From the NCBI GenBank assembly GCA_000310025.1, contig FN648558.1:26195-82587 (forward strand): a stretch of DNA of 56,393 nucleotides, written 5' to 3'. The notes beneath the pieces were generated by a model. The model did no database searches. It worked only from the letters and a program-made list of their open reading frames with translations, and was not told where the DNA came from. The position numbers were made by a program, and so were the translations under genes. How positions within the stretch are numbered: position 1 is the first letter of the stretch; each line of letters opens with the position of its first letter. This DNA comes from Ectocarpus siliculosus (Eukaryota > Sar > Phaeophyceae > Ectocarpales > Ectocarpaceae). Shown here in pieces: positions 10,363-21,800 of the stretch.

Positions 10363-10928
10363 TTGCAATTAATTGTGAAGACAACAGCGGCACTGCTGGG
10401 TTCGTCCATGAAAAGTTTTTGCACTTTTTTCTGAAGTATTTGTGTATAGAACGACTTCTTCATGGATGGGTAATGAGAGGTTTCAATTCAACTACTACAA
10501 TAACTTACTTACGTACTTACTTACGGAGTATGGAGGGTGCTCGTTGTTCTTATGCACGGCTGTACCTGCAGTAAGTAGTAGGTGACATAATATATCGCGT
10601 CATCAATATTCACAGCTAATATTGTTAGTCCACGACGACGAGGATGTCAAACGATAGGTAGGTTTGTAACCCAAAGCTATCGCTGTCAACGCCGACTGGC
10701 CACGCTTTCTGCTGTGGAGTAATCGAGCTTTGAAAAGAGCTTTGAAAATTAAAATTGTTCAGGGGGTGGGTGTGATATCTTATTATGTCATCTACTCTGT
10801 GTAGAACTCTTTGTCGTGCTCGGTGGGCGAGCGTGTCGCGGTGTGCGCCCTCGACTTCATTAACCGCTGAGAAACTGGAAAGCTTCAGACAGGCAACGCG
10901 ACGATCATACTACCTCTCTCTCCCATTT
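10363..10928. other. No gene recognised
   Basis: A CTTA microsatellite-like stretch lies near 10500-10525. No coding or RNA feature seen. Confidence 0.4.
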
Positions 10929-11126
10929 GTAGGCAGCGCGGACCACACAAGTAAAGACAGAGTCTATCATTCCATGCATGCTACGTCGTCATTTGTATTT
11001 GGCATGGGAGGAATAAGATGTTGTTCTACGTAGCTTGTCCGCAATTTCGACGGTGTATGTATGGATAGGGGGAGCACTCCCTGTGTCCGTGTTGTTCCCA
11101 GATGTTGTCGCATCACTTGGCAGCGC
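10929..11126 (+). repeat. Dispersed direct repeat R3, copy b
   Basis: Partner of 8480-8680 in the same orientation. Diverged by scattered substitutions and small indels. For example, copy a carries an extra GTTGTCGCATCA unit that is single here. Confidence 0.75.
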
Positions 11127-11933
11127 GATTGTTTTCCCCGTACACAATGGAACCCTAACTAAGTGAATCGAGAGAGAAAGCGAGGAACCAGCTGGGAAGG
11201 ACAGCAACGAGAGCGTGTACGTTCGGGGCGGGTCTCACGAGGTCGTGCTGGGACTGACCACCGGTTCCGAGGCATGCGAAGGACCTCGAACCGTGGCGCA
11301 CTGATAACCACCGTGTGTTGGCAATTTTTTTCTATTTTCCTGAGTGATGGTGTCGGGCTTGGTGATGACGTCAGTCACTGGTCTAGAGAGACGCGACAGA
11401 GATGTCGGCGGCTACCGTGGGTGCCTTGATCGTGTGTCTGCATCGTGGAAGACCCCTTCAATATGGAACGATTACTAGTTAGTGTCGATGTTTACACTGT
11501 GCTTAACATTGACGATTCGGGATATAGACTCGGTGATTGTCAAATGGGCTTTGGTAGGATGTTCTCTTTCACTACCCTATACATCTACAACAGCTGCGTT
11601 TTCTTTCTCATTTCCACGCCTAGAGGTCTGCTGTCAGCTGCAGACGATACATTTTCGGGCTCTTCACTTGACGCACACCGGTCAACGTAGAACCACGCCT
11701 AGTCAGGGCTTCCCTGATGGCCGCATTCGCCTCAGGGCGAAGCATGGAGGTCATGGGCGTGCAGTGCGTGCACCGCTAGCTTGTTTTGTTTTCAGCAGTT
11801 GGGGCTGACGTGGGCAATTTTTTGAAAAATCTTGTTTCTGATTTTGTGCGGCATGTTGTCAAAAAGGTTCGGAAATGGAACCAACGCCATAAAATAGAAC
11901 AGAAAGAGAGCGTCAATTATCTGCAATTTTGTT
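11127..11933. other. No gene recognised
   Basis: Frames of up to 108 codons overlap each other in different phases without recognisable domains. No repeat relationship noticed. Confidence 0.35.
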
Positions 11934-12082
11934 CGGTGGGTTCGCCGTAGTTGTCGAGATATGGAGGATTCAGTGGAGTACCTTCGCTGGCGATGGTAAT
12001 AGGTCCATAACTCTTGATCCATAGCGAACCCACCGCTTTTGAAAGGCTTATTATTCGAAAGCTACTGGCAAGAGCTTTCGAA
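11934..12082. repeat. Two perfect inverted repeats (stem-loops)
   Basis: CGGTGGGTTCGC at 11934-11945 is perfectly complementary to GCGAACCCACCG at 12024-12035. Just downstream, TTCGAAAGCT (12054-12063) pairs perfectly with AGCTTTCGAA (12073-12082) across a 9-nt loop. They could be arms of a small transposon or part of a structured RNA. There is no neighbouring gene to assign them to. Confidence 0.7.
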
Positions 12083-12221
12083 CGCACATTTGTTTGTCGC
12101 CCAATTCTTTTGACAACCCTTTCAAAAAAACCACCCCGCCCCAAAAATGTGGGACAATCGGTGGAACTGCTGTACTGTGTGACCATTCATTGTGTGTTAG
12201 ACCCTTCTTTATGGAAACATA

Positions 12222-13265
12222 ATCTTGCAATTATATCTTGGCATTTTGACCCAAGATTTGCTCACAATATATCTCCGCGAAGATTTGCAGTATCGCGATT
12301 TATGGGGGAAATATCTTGAATGTTGAAAATGCGGCGTGTTGTTCCTCTCTTCTGCTTGAAGTTGAAAAAGGCACAACGGCCACTTGGTCCACAGAAAATG
12401 CCAAGGTGTGGCGAAAAGTGAGCATGACGCAGTGGTAGAAGGGGCATCCCTCCCCCAGCTGTATTGCCTCAACACTGCTGTGGGTGGATACTAGCGATGG
12501 GCGCCTACCTGGGGTGCAAAATTGAATCCGTTGCCCACGAGCTCATGTCAAGCGGAGAAACAAAACTGTTCCATTGCTGTCCAACTGACAAGAAAGTGCA
12601 TCAACCCGAGGCCGATGACACCCATGCACGTATCTCATGATGTAGGAGGCGTACCGAGGTCAAACCTCCGGCGCTGTCATCTGCACCCACGGATTTGGCT
12701 CGGGTGCAAACGGATTGGGTGTGGGGTGATTCGATGAAGAGATAGAAGCGTCGCACACGACAGAGCAGTGTTGGCAAAACGTTCCTCCTGCTCTATTTTT
12801 CTACTTCAAAATAAAGTACTCTTTGAACGGTCCCTCCACAGACTGGTGATGACGCATAAACGCATGTGGAACGAGTCAGGGCAAATACGCATTTTTTTCT
12901 TGCGCCTTGGTTGTTTTCGTTCACTGTCGGCGCCCGTGGCGCCGACACAGTGACGCCAGGGTGCGTTAGAGACCCTTGCGAGTGTGCCACGTGCAGATTT
13001 CATGGCGTTATGGATGATTAGGTTGACTGACCTTCGGTGATCGCGCCGCACTGAGGCAAGATTTGTTACGCCGCCTCAAGATTTGTCGGAAGGCTCGACT
13101 TGACAAATCTTGGGTCAAGATTTGTTCGAAAGGGCAGATAGATTTCGGGCCTCGAGAAATCTTGGCCAAGATATATCGGAAGATTTTGTTCCATTAAATC
13201 GTGAAACTGACAGATCTTGGCCAAGATCAAGATTTATCGACAAGATTTTGTTCCCATAAATCGGG
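12222..13265. repeat. Foldback-like element with AAGATTTG arms
   Basis: The left edge (about 12222-12320) and right edge (about 13055-13265) are filled with TTGGCCAAGAT, CAAGATTTG and CAAATCTT words in inverted arrangement. CGATTTATGGGGGAAATATC on the left matches the reverse complement of the right edge (CGATTTATGGGAACAAAATC). The right arm repeats the word at least five times. The roughly 0.75 kb middle has only short frames. This resembles a foldback or MITE element without a transposase. Target duplication not identified. Confidence 0.55.
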
Positions 13266-15813
13266 GTCTTAAAACAGCTAAGGAAAGCGCTCATACAAAG
13301 TAGACTTCTCTCACCTTTCGTAGCTGAGTACAGTTCGTGCGTAGACCGCATTCCTCGGGGCTGGGAACAGTGTGGGCAAGGTGGGAGGGGCAGGGCGCTT
13401 ACCTGGATCACGTGTAGTGTCTCTCCCATGATGGTCTCCACTCTCCTACGGTATCTGGCAAGCAATGTAGCAGCTTGCTGACGACCGTCGTGCCGAATTC
13501 GACCGTCATTTACTCACCAACGGCCCACACGGTAATCACCCGTTCGCTCATGTTAACATGCATAGTGAGGCATGTGATAGACATGTTGTTAGCGGGTTGA
13601 CGGGTGATATATATATGCACTTTAACGGGCTTTATTAACTTTCATCCACATTGGGGGTGTTTAATAAACACCGGTGGTTGTTGACAACGTTCGTTCGTTC
13701 GTGAGAACGTGTCGCGAAGGGACAAGTTGAAGTTGTCCTCTTCTTCGTAGATGTGGCATAATATCCGGCGCCTCTTCGATCACTCTAGAGGGCAAACAGG
13801 GAAGTGTTCGATACTTCGATTCCTGAATATAGCCCCCACACCCGTAGCGCCGTAACCATCGAACAGTCACGGCCCATTATAGTATTTTGTGTAGATTCTG
13901 CGCGCAGCCGCCATAACATGTGTTCAAGAACGAAATGAAAGGGTTTATTCAGCTCCACCGCGTGTCAACATTGAAGGGAGAAATATGAGGTTGCATTTTA
14001 GGTGCTGATAGAAGACGGTTGACCTACTTTAGGGTATCCACTATGGATTGGCGCGGAATTTTGACCTTTGAGGATTGACGCCAACCTAAAGACATGAAGT
14101 AACGGTTGAGGGTTTTGACGGGAAAAAATTCGCACCGCGTGTACCTGTAGAACGTGGGAGGGAAAAAAAAAAATGGCGAAGAGCCGGTTATGTTCACGAC
14201 CCCGGGTTGGTTCGGGATGCCACCCAGGGTCGACATGCTGAAGCGAAGACTCACACTCCCAGGCTCCCAGGAAACTAGGTGTACCCCTCCGCCTCATCCC
14301 GCCGACCTTCCCTCTTTTGCCGTGGCGACTTCCCAGGCGTCAAACTGCCGTTCGTTGCTGATTAGTGAGGCAGCTGCTCGCTGCACTGCTGCTGTGTACC
14401 AATGTCACTGCGGCAGCAGAGCACCGAACCCCGTGAGGGGGCGGGCAAAATGCACCTATTGACTGGCCAAGTCCGTGTACCCTCCCTTAATCCTCTATAT
14501 GTGCTCCCTTCGGGGCGGGACTCCCCCGATTACTGCCTATCTATGCCCCTTTTTGCTGCTGAAAGCCCGTGCGCAATCGCGATAGATCATCTACCGAACG
14601 CGCGCGCCGAACACGCGAGTCCGGCCACTGGGCCGCCGTGAGAACTGCCGAGACGTGTGTGTGTGTGCAGGACCGCTAGGAGCAATCAGTAGGCATGGCC
14701 AATACTTTCGGTGCTGGCCGCGCTCCTTTCGTGATATGGTGATGGTAACAGAGCACAGAGCAAGCGTGTGTGAGCCACAGTCTGGCGATATTTGAAGTGT
14801 CAATCTCTTCGCGTCGGTTTAACTATGTTTTGACGCTTTTTCACAAAAATGTCGCCGTCAGAGTTTGCCTCCAAAAACGCGGTGTAACCTCGTCACGTCA
14901 AAACTTCCTGAAATGTCAATCTTTCACGTCATTTCAACAACACGTGGATTCCCTCTACTTATATCAGATGTTGTCACGTACGCTCTGTTACTTAACTACT
15001 ACTACTGTAGGACTCCTACTTCGTATATCTCTACCGGGGGGAGGCTGTTTTTCTTATTTTCTTTTTGCATGTACATGTGGAACTATACCTCGCACTGGAG
15101 ACTCACTGAACGGATTCATACAGCACCAGAAGGCTACTTGCACCTCTGGTTTAAAGTTTTCGATCGATTATGTCTCGGTACGGTACCCTAGAGAGCACCA
15201 TGGTTTCATGATGGGAAACGGTCCCTCAGACACGCCGGCACAACACAAATACCCCTCCGTTACCTGGCTTCTTCTGTGCCATCGAACTGACCGCTAGTAG
15301 TTCCCGCGCATGTGCACGCCTCATCCCCTGCCCTTGCTACACTGCGCTGCCACTTCCATGAATTCTGCTGCTGCTGAGGACATGTGCCCAGAGTCTTGTT
15401 GAAAACTTAAGTTTATGCCTCAAAATATTGTTTTGGCCGCGGTACAGTAGACCTCTGCTGAGAAATCGTGGAAAATCCTCCGAAGTTGCGTCTCTACCTT
15501 TAGTAGTTTCAGTACAACGTGGTGACACACACATCTAATGCCCACAAACCAAAAGCTCTGTCAATAGATTCCGTGTTAGGTAGGCGATCCTTCGTTGATT
15601 TCAACGCTTTTTCTCAAATCAAATTTGTTGATCATGTCATGTGTTTGGCGGCGGCGGACGTTAACCATATTTTTCGACATGGGTAAAATCAAACATTTTG
15701 ATGTGTTTTTTCTCGTCCGTCCTCGTTAACTCTCCTTTGTCTTTGTTCGAGTCTCGCCAGGTGACGGTATTGAAAAGGGCGACAGTGGCCCTGCGACAAG
15801 GCATCATATCACC
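13266..15813. other. Gene-poor stretch upstream of the glycosyltransferase gene
   Basis: Several 60-175 codon frames lie on both strands with no recognisable domain. An A-tract precedes a poor ORF at 14160. The last 200 bp must hold the promoter and 5' leader of the gene starting at 15814, but no promoter element could be assigned. Confidence 0.4.
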
Positions 15814-18800
15814 ATGCTCTCTACGCGGAGTACCGTGTTCTCAGCGTTCACGATAATAGCATGCTGTTGCGGTGTGGCCAATTTGGTTCTGTTTGGCACC
15901 AACCATATTTTTGACGGTTCGGGAGGCAACCATAAGATAGCCTCATCTGAGAGCGGAGAGCGGGCGGCGGGGGCAGGTCGGAAGCTGGCGGTGGTCGTGC
16001 CTATGTATGATGGGGATGTAGATGAATCTTTCGACGCAATGCGGTTGTGGCCGACCAACTGTTCGCCGCTGAACGTGCGGTATACGGATCTGGTAATTTA
16101 TTCTGCGGAGGCGGTGAATGAGCATGCGCTGCTGAGCAAAGTACCCACGGCGGCTTCCATGTGCTTTCGGCGTACGAAGGTCGTCAGTGCCGGTTTGACG
16201 GCAGAGGTATGCATACTCCACGTTGGGCTAGACTAGGATATAGCCCTTTTGTGTTGTGTATTGTGTGCGACGAACATGTGCGTTTTGTCTTCGGTGGACT
16301 GCCAGGTGGAGTAACCACGCCCGATGTAATTGCAAGCATTTGGTCAACATTGATAAACACTTGCAGTGCTTTTGCTTAATAACGCGGACGATAACTCAGG
16401 CGTATTTTCCAACCAAATCCGATGCCAACGAATGTGTATTGACATTCTCTACAGCAGTGGATATTCTACTAGTCGTCGTCGTCGTCCCACTCGTTGGATC
16501 CACCTCGGGCAGTGCGGCGTCGTACGGGTTATGGTCAGGTCCATGCCTGGTCTTGTTTGAACATCATCCTCCCGCCCCCTATACCCATCCCGCTCACTAC
16601 CACCCCCGGGTCATGCATTTTTGCAGCTTTCATTGCCAAATGGTTTCGTGACAGGGCTTGTGCTACGTACAGCACCAACCCAAGCCCCGAAAAATGTCTG
16701 TCGGTCGCTGCAAGACAAATGTCAAGCATGAATTGTGTGCTGGTATGCCGTTTTCGACGGCCAGGGTCTCACTTCGCAAGTTCGCGAGGTTGCGGAGTGG
16801 CGTGTTGTCTCAAAACTTGACGTATATCGGGTTTGGTGTGGCATGTCATCTACCCTGGTCATCCGAAAAGGTGCGTTGACCAGGTGGTTCACTAAACCGT
16901 TCGAATATCGAGTGAGGTTTTGCGCATTTTCCCAGGTTCCGCACGTTTCCTCTGTTGTGTTTTGTTTCTTTTGTGATCAGTAGGAAACGAATTTAAATTC
17001 AAGCACATCGTAACAATATTTGCAGCAACGCTGGCTCTTCTCCGTGACTTCTCCGTCCAACTACTGAACATCCATCTGCCAGGAGAACGTGTACCCGAGG
17101 GGACCTAGTAGTCAATTCTACAAACTTTTCTTGGACCCTGAAGTGTCGAAAGAGTTCGAACTGTACGACGCTCTAGCGATCATCGAGTCGGACGTGGCCG
17201 TTGCCCATGAAACAAGCTTCGAGCGCCTGTACAAGGTGGGTTTGATAGTGAGGACGTACTCATGTTCTGCATGCCTTAACTGTAAGACTTTTGATCGCGC
17301 ATCCTCGAGAGAGCGAGCGAGAGAGGGGAGCATTGTTGCCATCAGAGCCATCAGCGATGGGAAATATCGCTCCTTCATACGGCAACTTTGCCTTCTTAGG
17401 CCATTTTTTTATTCCTAGTACCGCTGCGTTCAACGAGAATGGGGGGGTGGGGGGGGGGGGGTACTCATAGTCGTACATGCCGTAGTCGTCAGACCATTGA
17501 CCTCGCATCCCTACAAAGCCGGGACGGAGTACGCCGGGTTCTCACCGGGGGCTTCTCATTTGTTACATGCCTTACTCACTTGATCGTTGACCCCGCATTC
17601 GTCGAGTTGGAGCACCGTTTCTTCTCTTAACAGAGGCGCCGCCTTCATTTGGGCGTTCTTGACTGTTTTGCCATAGTTTACATAGAAATTTCGTGGCTGC
17701 GTTGTCCTCGTCCTGATTGGCCTATTGTGGCCATCCATGTATCACCTAATATAGCGATCGCCTTCGCGCTATTGTCGAATGTGCCATGCCGCATCCGATG
17801 TTCCTCGTGTGTTCCTCCGGGGCCTCTCTTTAGTCCCTACATAGCTCCCATTCTTCAAAGATATGGGTTCTACTTTCCCCCGCTTCGCCGTATGGGCATG
17901 CCTTCATATTATCTTTACCCCTCTGTCTTACTACTGATATACCTCTTCTTCCCTTCTGGCAAGTCCACGTCACCTACGCGAAGTTGATTTTTCAGCTTTT
18001 TCGCTTAGTCCGTCGGGCTATTTGATATGTTTTCATCCCTATCTCTTCTCTCAGCTTCCCGTGTATCTCTTTAGGTTGTCTCAATTGTTTACCTCATTTT
18101 CTAACGTTATCCAATTTCTTCTTGCTATCTTTCCTTCCGTTCACTCTCGTACCCCACGAACTCTTCCGTGGCCAGTGCCTTCTTGTGGTCTCCTCTAATT
18201 TCGTCCCATATTTTCTCGGCTTCTTTGTCCCATCTTGTTCCCTTGTCAACTCTATGGTTGGCAATCGTTCTTCCGTCATTGTACTTGCTATATATTGACA
18301 TTCGGGTTCCTCGTGTCTCTTCTTGTTTCAGTGAGTCATTGGTAGTTCTTTTTTTAACACTGTGTTGCTCGTCGCTTGAACATGCTATTATTTTTTTTGA
18401 TGCTGTCATCTGTACTGTTTCCACCTGCTTCACCGCCTTCGTGGAACCTTCCCATCCTCTCCTGCTCACTCTAAAGTTTGGTACAATTGCATTGAAATGG
18501 AAACATACTTAATCGCATCCACCTTGCCTACATGCGCCTTGCATTTTGTTTCCTTTTGCTATCTGTGAATCTTGGCAGTCTTTAGATGTCTCTACGCGAA
18601 GGTACGTATGTTGGTCTACCATCGAAAGTTCCTCGTTACAAATTGGCACTGCGCACTATAGTACGTTCGCTGTCAATCTCCATTCCTAGTGTAATATTTT
18701 GCCCGCTGTGTTTGCTTTGAAAGTCCTTCTGGTGTTTCCGCTACCCCCACAAAATGCCCCGCAAACATCGGTCCGGACACCTCTTCTCCTACGTCTACTC

Positions 18801-21800
18801 CCTCCTTTGCTGCTCTGCTGCACCCCCCAAGTCACTAATGTAAACCTTGAAATGTTAGGTGAAAACGTTCATCCCTGTGTAACTCCTGGGATATGTTAAC
18901 TTACTTAGATATTTCCCGGTCCTCATCTTTCCTCTGATCCCCATTTTTCACATATTTTCCCATGTTACACCATACGGTTCTGTACGTCTGAAAATAAACA
19001 GTGCGTTGTGTGCCCTACCGTGGACTCTCTTACTTAGTCTCGTGTCCTTCGCTTGTTTCCCCCCCCCTCCATCAGCGTTCCCATTCATCGTTTTGAATAT
19101 TGTCGAATAATCTTTCTACGATGCTCAGTAGCGTTATCCCTCTGTAGTTTCCAGGGTCTGGCTTATCCCCATTATTGAATTGTTGTTTTTACTATTTCTC
19201 TCCACCTCTTCGGTGCGTACTCGTTTTCCCTTATCCGATTGTGCAACAATCACCAACATGTTGATTATTCCTCTCCCGCAGTTCAACAGCTTTCACTCTT
19301 CCTCCAGCCCGTGCTGCCCTCCTTTTCTGAAGTTTAGCTACGCGGTCGTCTCCTCCTCCGTTGGGTTCTGTCATCCTTCTTGAGCCACTCCCTTCTCTTA
19401 TTGACATTTGTACGTTCTCCTCTTCCCACGATGAGATTTTCCTTCTAAAGTTCTGGGTCGAACCTTTCGTTGACTGTAGGCGTTGCTAGCTTGCGGAAAT
19501 ACCCTACTGTTGCTTGCCTTTTCCCCTTTGAGCTACTCACCAGTTTACCATCAGGTGCTCTTAGTGTGGCTATTACCGTGTCAGTCCCTCCTCCGTTTAA
19601 CGGTACGGGCTTATAAATGTGCATCTCCATGGAACTATTGCTCACCCGGGGATGTGTCCTAATATCCCCGGGATAGCTTGAAACCGAGGAAATCTGGCAA
19701 CGCTTTGCTACAGGGTAGTGACTACTACGTGGGTGGGGAGTGAAAGCGATAGCATTTCCGTAGGGGGTATACTAGTGTTTCGCACGCCAAAGTTGTTTGG
19801 CATTGAATATCTGTCTTCGAGAGGATGGATCGTTGTTCCTAAAGTGAGCGATCACCGATGGCTTATTACTCCTAGGTAGAAGAAATTCTATTCGGTATTC
19901 CAGGCAGGAATAATCCCACGTTACGCTCCCCACGTCCATCATGTGAACCATTCAGGCTGCCTTCACGACAGAGGAACCGTTTTGGATGAAGGGGAGCACG
20001 CTGGATGGGGCGGAGTTCCACGAGACAGCGATGGTTCAAGAGATGTGGCATATTATTGGCCATCTTAACGGCAACGCAATTTGTGAGAGCATCTGTCCCA
20101 TGAAACCGCTCAGGATGTATTTCCAAGTGGAAAAGGTTAAACTCGGCTCGACGAACCGAGTGTCAGTGTACACAAGGTTCAAGTTTGTGCCAGAAAATAC
20201 ATATTCTCGTTGTCCAGGCTCGCGACGGATACTATGACTCGGTGATCCCGCTGGAATGCTTGGCGAATAGCAAACAGTGTCGCGAGCATACACTTTTTGA
20301 TGCTAACCCTTACGCGTCGCTTGGCCGTTTATGATCCATCTACTTACGTGGTTGAACGTGCCGTTGACTTCACTTAGACGATGCCATGGCTGTTGCAATG
20401 TATATCCCACATGACTGGAACGGTAGGGTATTAGTGTCACGTCAAGGCATACATACTCGTCTACGCGTTGGCTCCTTCCCCTCCCGACCGACTCATTGTG
20501 CTCACCAGCTCCTCATATTTGTCGTGTTTGCAGATAACAACAAGGCTCCAGCCTTCGCCGAGTTTGTGAACTTCACTCTACACCGATGGGAGTACGATTT
20601 ACCGTAAGCCTTTGATGGTTGGGCCATGTGCGCTTACCCGACGTGACTGCAATTTTTGTCGTAAGCCCGGCCTATACTAAGTGTACTGGCTATTTGTCGG
20701 AACATGGGGGATTTCAATCATGAACTTGTTCCTTACGTGTTCGCCGCTTCACCGACGTTTGTTTGTAGGGTAACCTGGTGTATTTGAAAATAGAAAACAC
20801 CTGCTACTCGCTTGAGTTGTGCAGCGAGTTGCGTGACAAGCCAGGTTAACTCACACGGGAGGGTTCAGCAGAACCCATAGGTTCGTGCAGAAATCCAGCA
20901 CTATGCTGGGACGAGAATATCTCCGTGCCGGAATGAACGCTCCTAAAAGGAATACTTCCTCTGTTCCATAAGTAAAGGTTGTTATGGGGGACAAACCATA
21001 TCTCGCCAATGGAGTTGGCCTCGATACTATAGTGAGGTTTGATGAAAAGCTGACGACACGCTGATGCTCATAAAAAAAAAAATCGAGGCGCAATAACTGA
21101 GAAATAGTATGCCTCTAAAACGGGAATTTGGCGGGTTTTTGAGACTTTTTTCTATTTTTCCCCCGCCACCAACCAATCCTTTTCTCCCCTCGCAAGTGTC
21201 TGACTTTTAGTGTAGGTGACCCAATTGTCTTGGTTTTAGTGTTTGACCCCCAAGTGTATTGGTTTTAATGTGCGTTCACTATTATACTGGTTGTAGTACA
21301 GGGGACGCGTCATGAATCTTTGAGTAGAGTGGGGGGTTGGGTGAGGGCCCTACTGTTGGGTGCTTTGCCCCGCAAGTGTCTTGCTTTTAGTGTGGGTGAC
21401 CCAAGTGTCTTGGTTTTAGTGTGTAGCCCCCAAGTGTACTGGTTTTAATGTGGGTTCACTGTAATACTGTTTTTAGTATGGGGGACGCGTCACGGATCGT
21501 TGAGTAGAGGGGGGCTAGGTTTAGGATCAGGGACAATTCTTGTGTTTTTTCGTCTTGTTTTTGTCAGTGTGAGGGGGCGCAATACCTGCAAAATAAGGCT
21601 TTTTTCGGGCCGACTGTTTTTTCTCGGCCGCTTATGCACGCGGGGTGGTGAGTGCAACAAAAAACGGACGTTAACCCAAAAAACACCGAGGATTTCAAAA
21701 AAATCTACGCCTGCGGCATCGGATACCGTTAAACCTCTGTGTAATCATAACAACCTTTTTACTAATTGGACAGAGGAAGTAAGAGCTTTATCCGTTTGTT

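Noticed and set aside
20219-20330. Frame ARDGYYDSVIPL... as an extra GT exon
   Set aside because: Exon 3 to exon 4 joins perfectly through a split Tyr codon without it, and the frame ends at a stop soon after without a donor.
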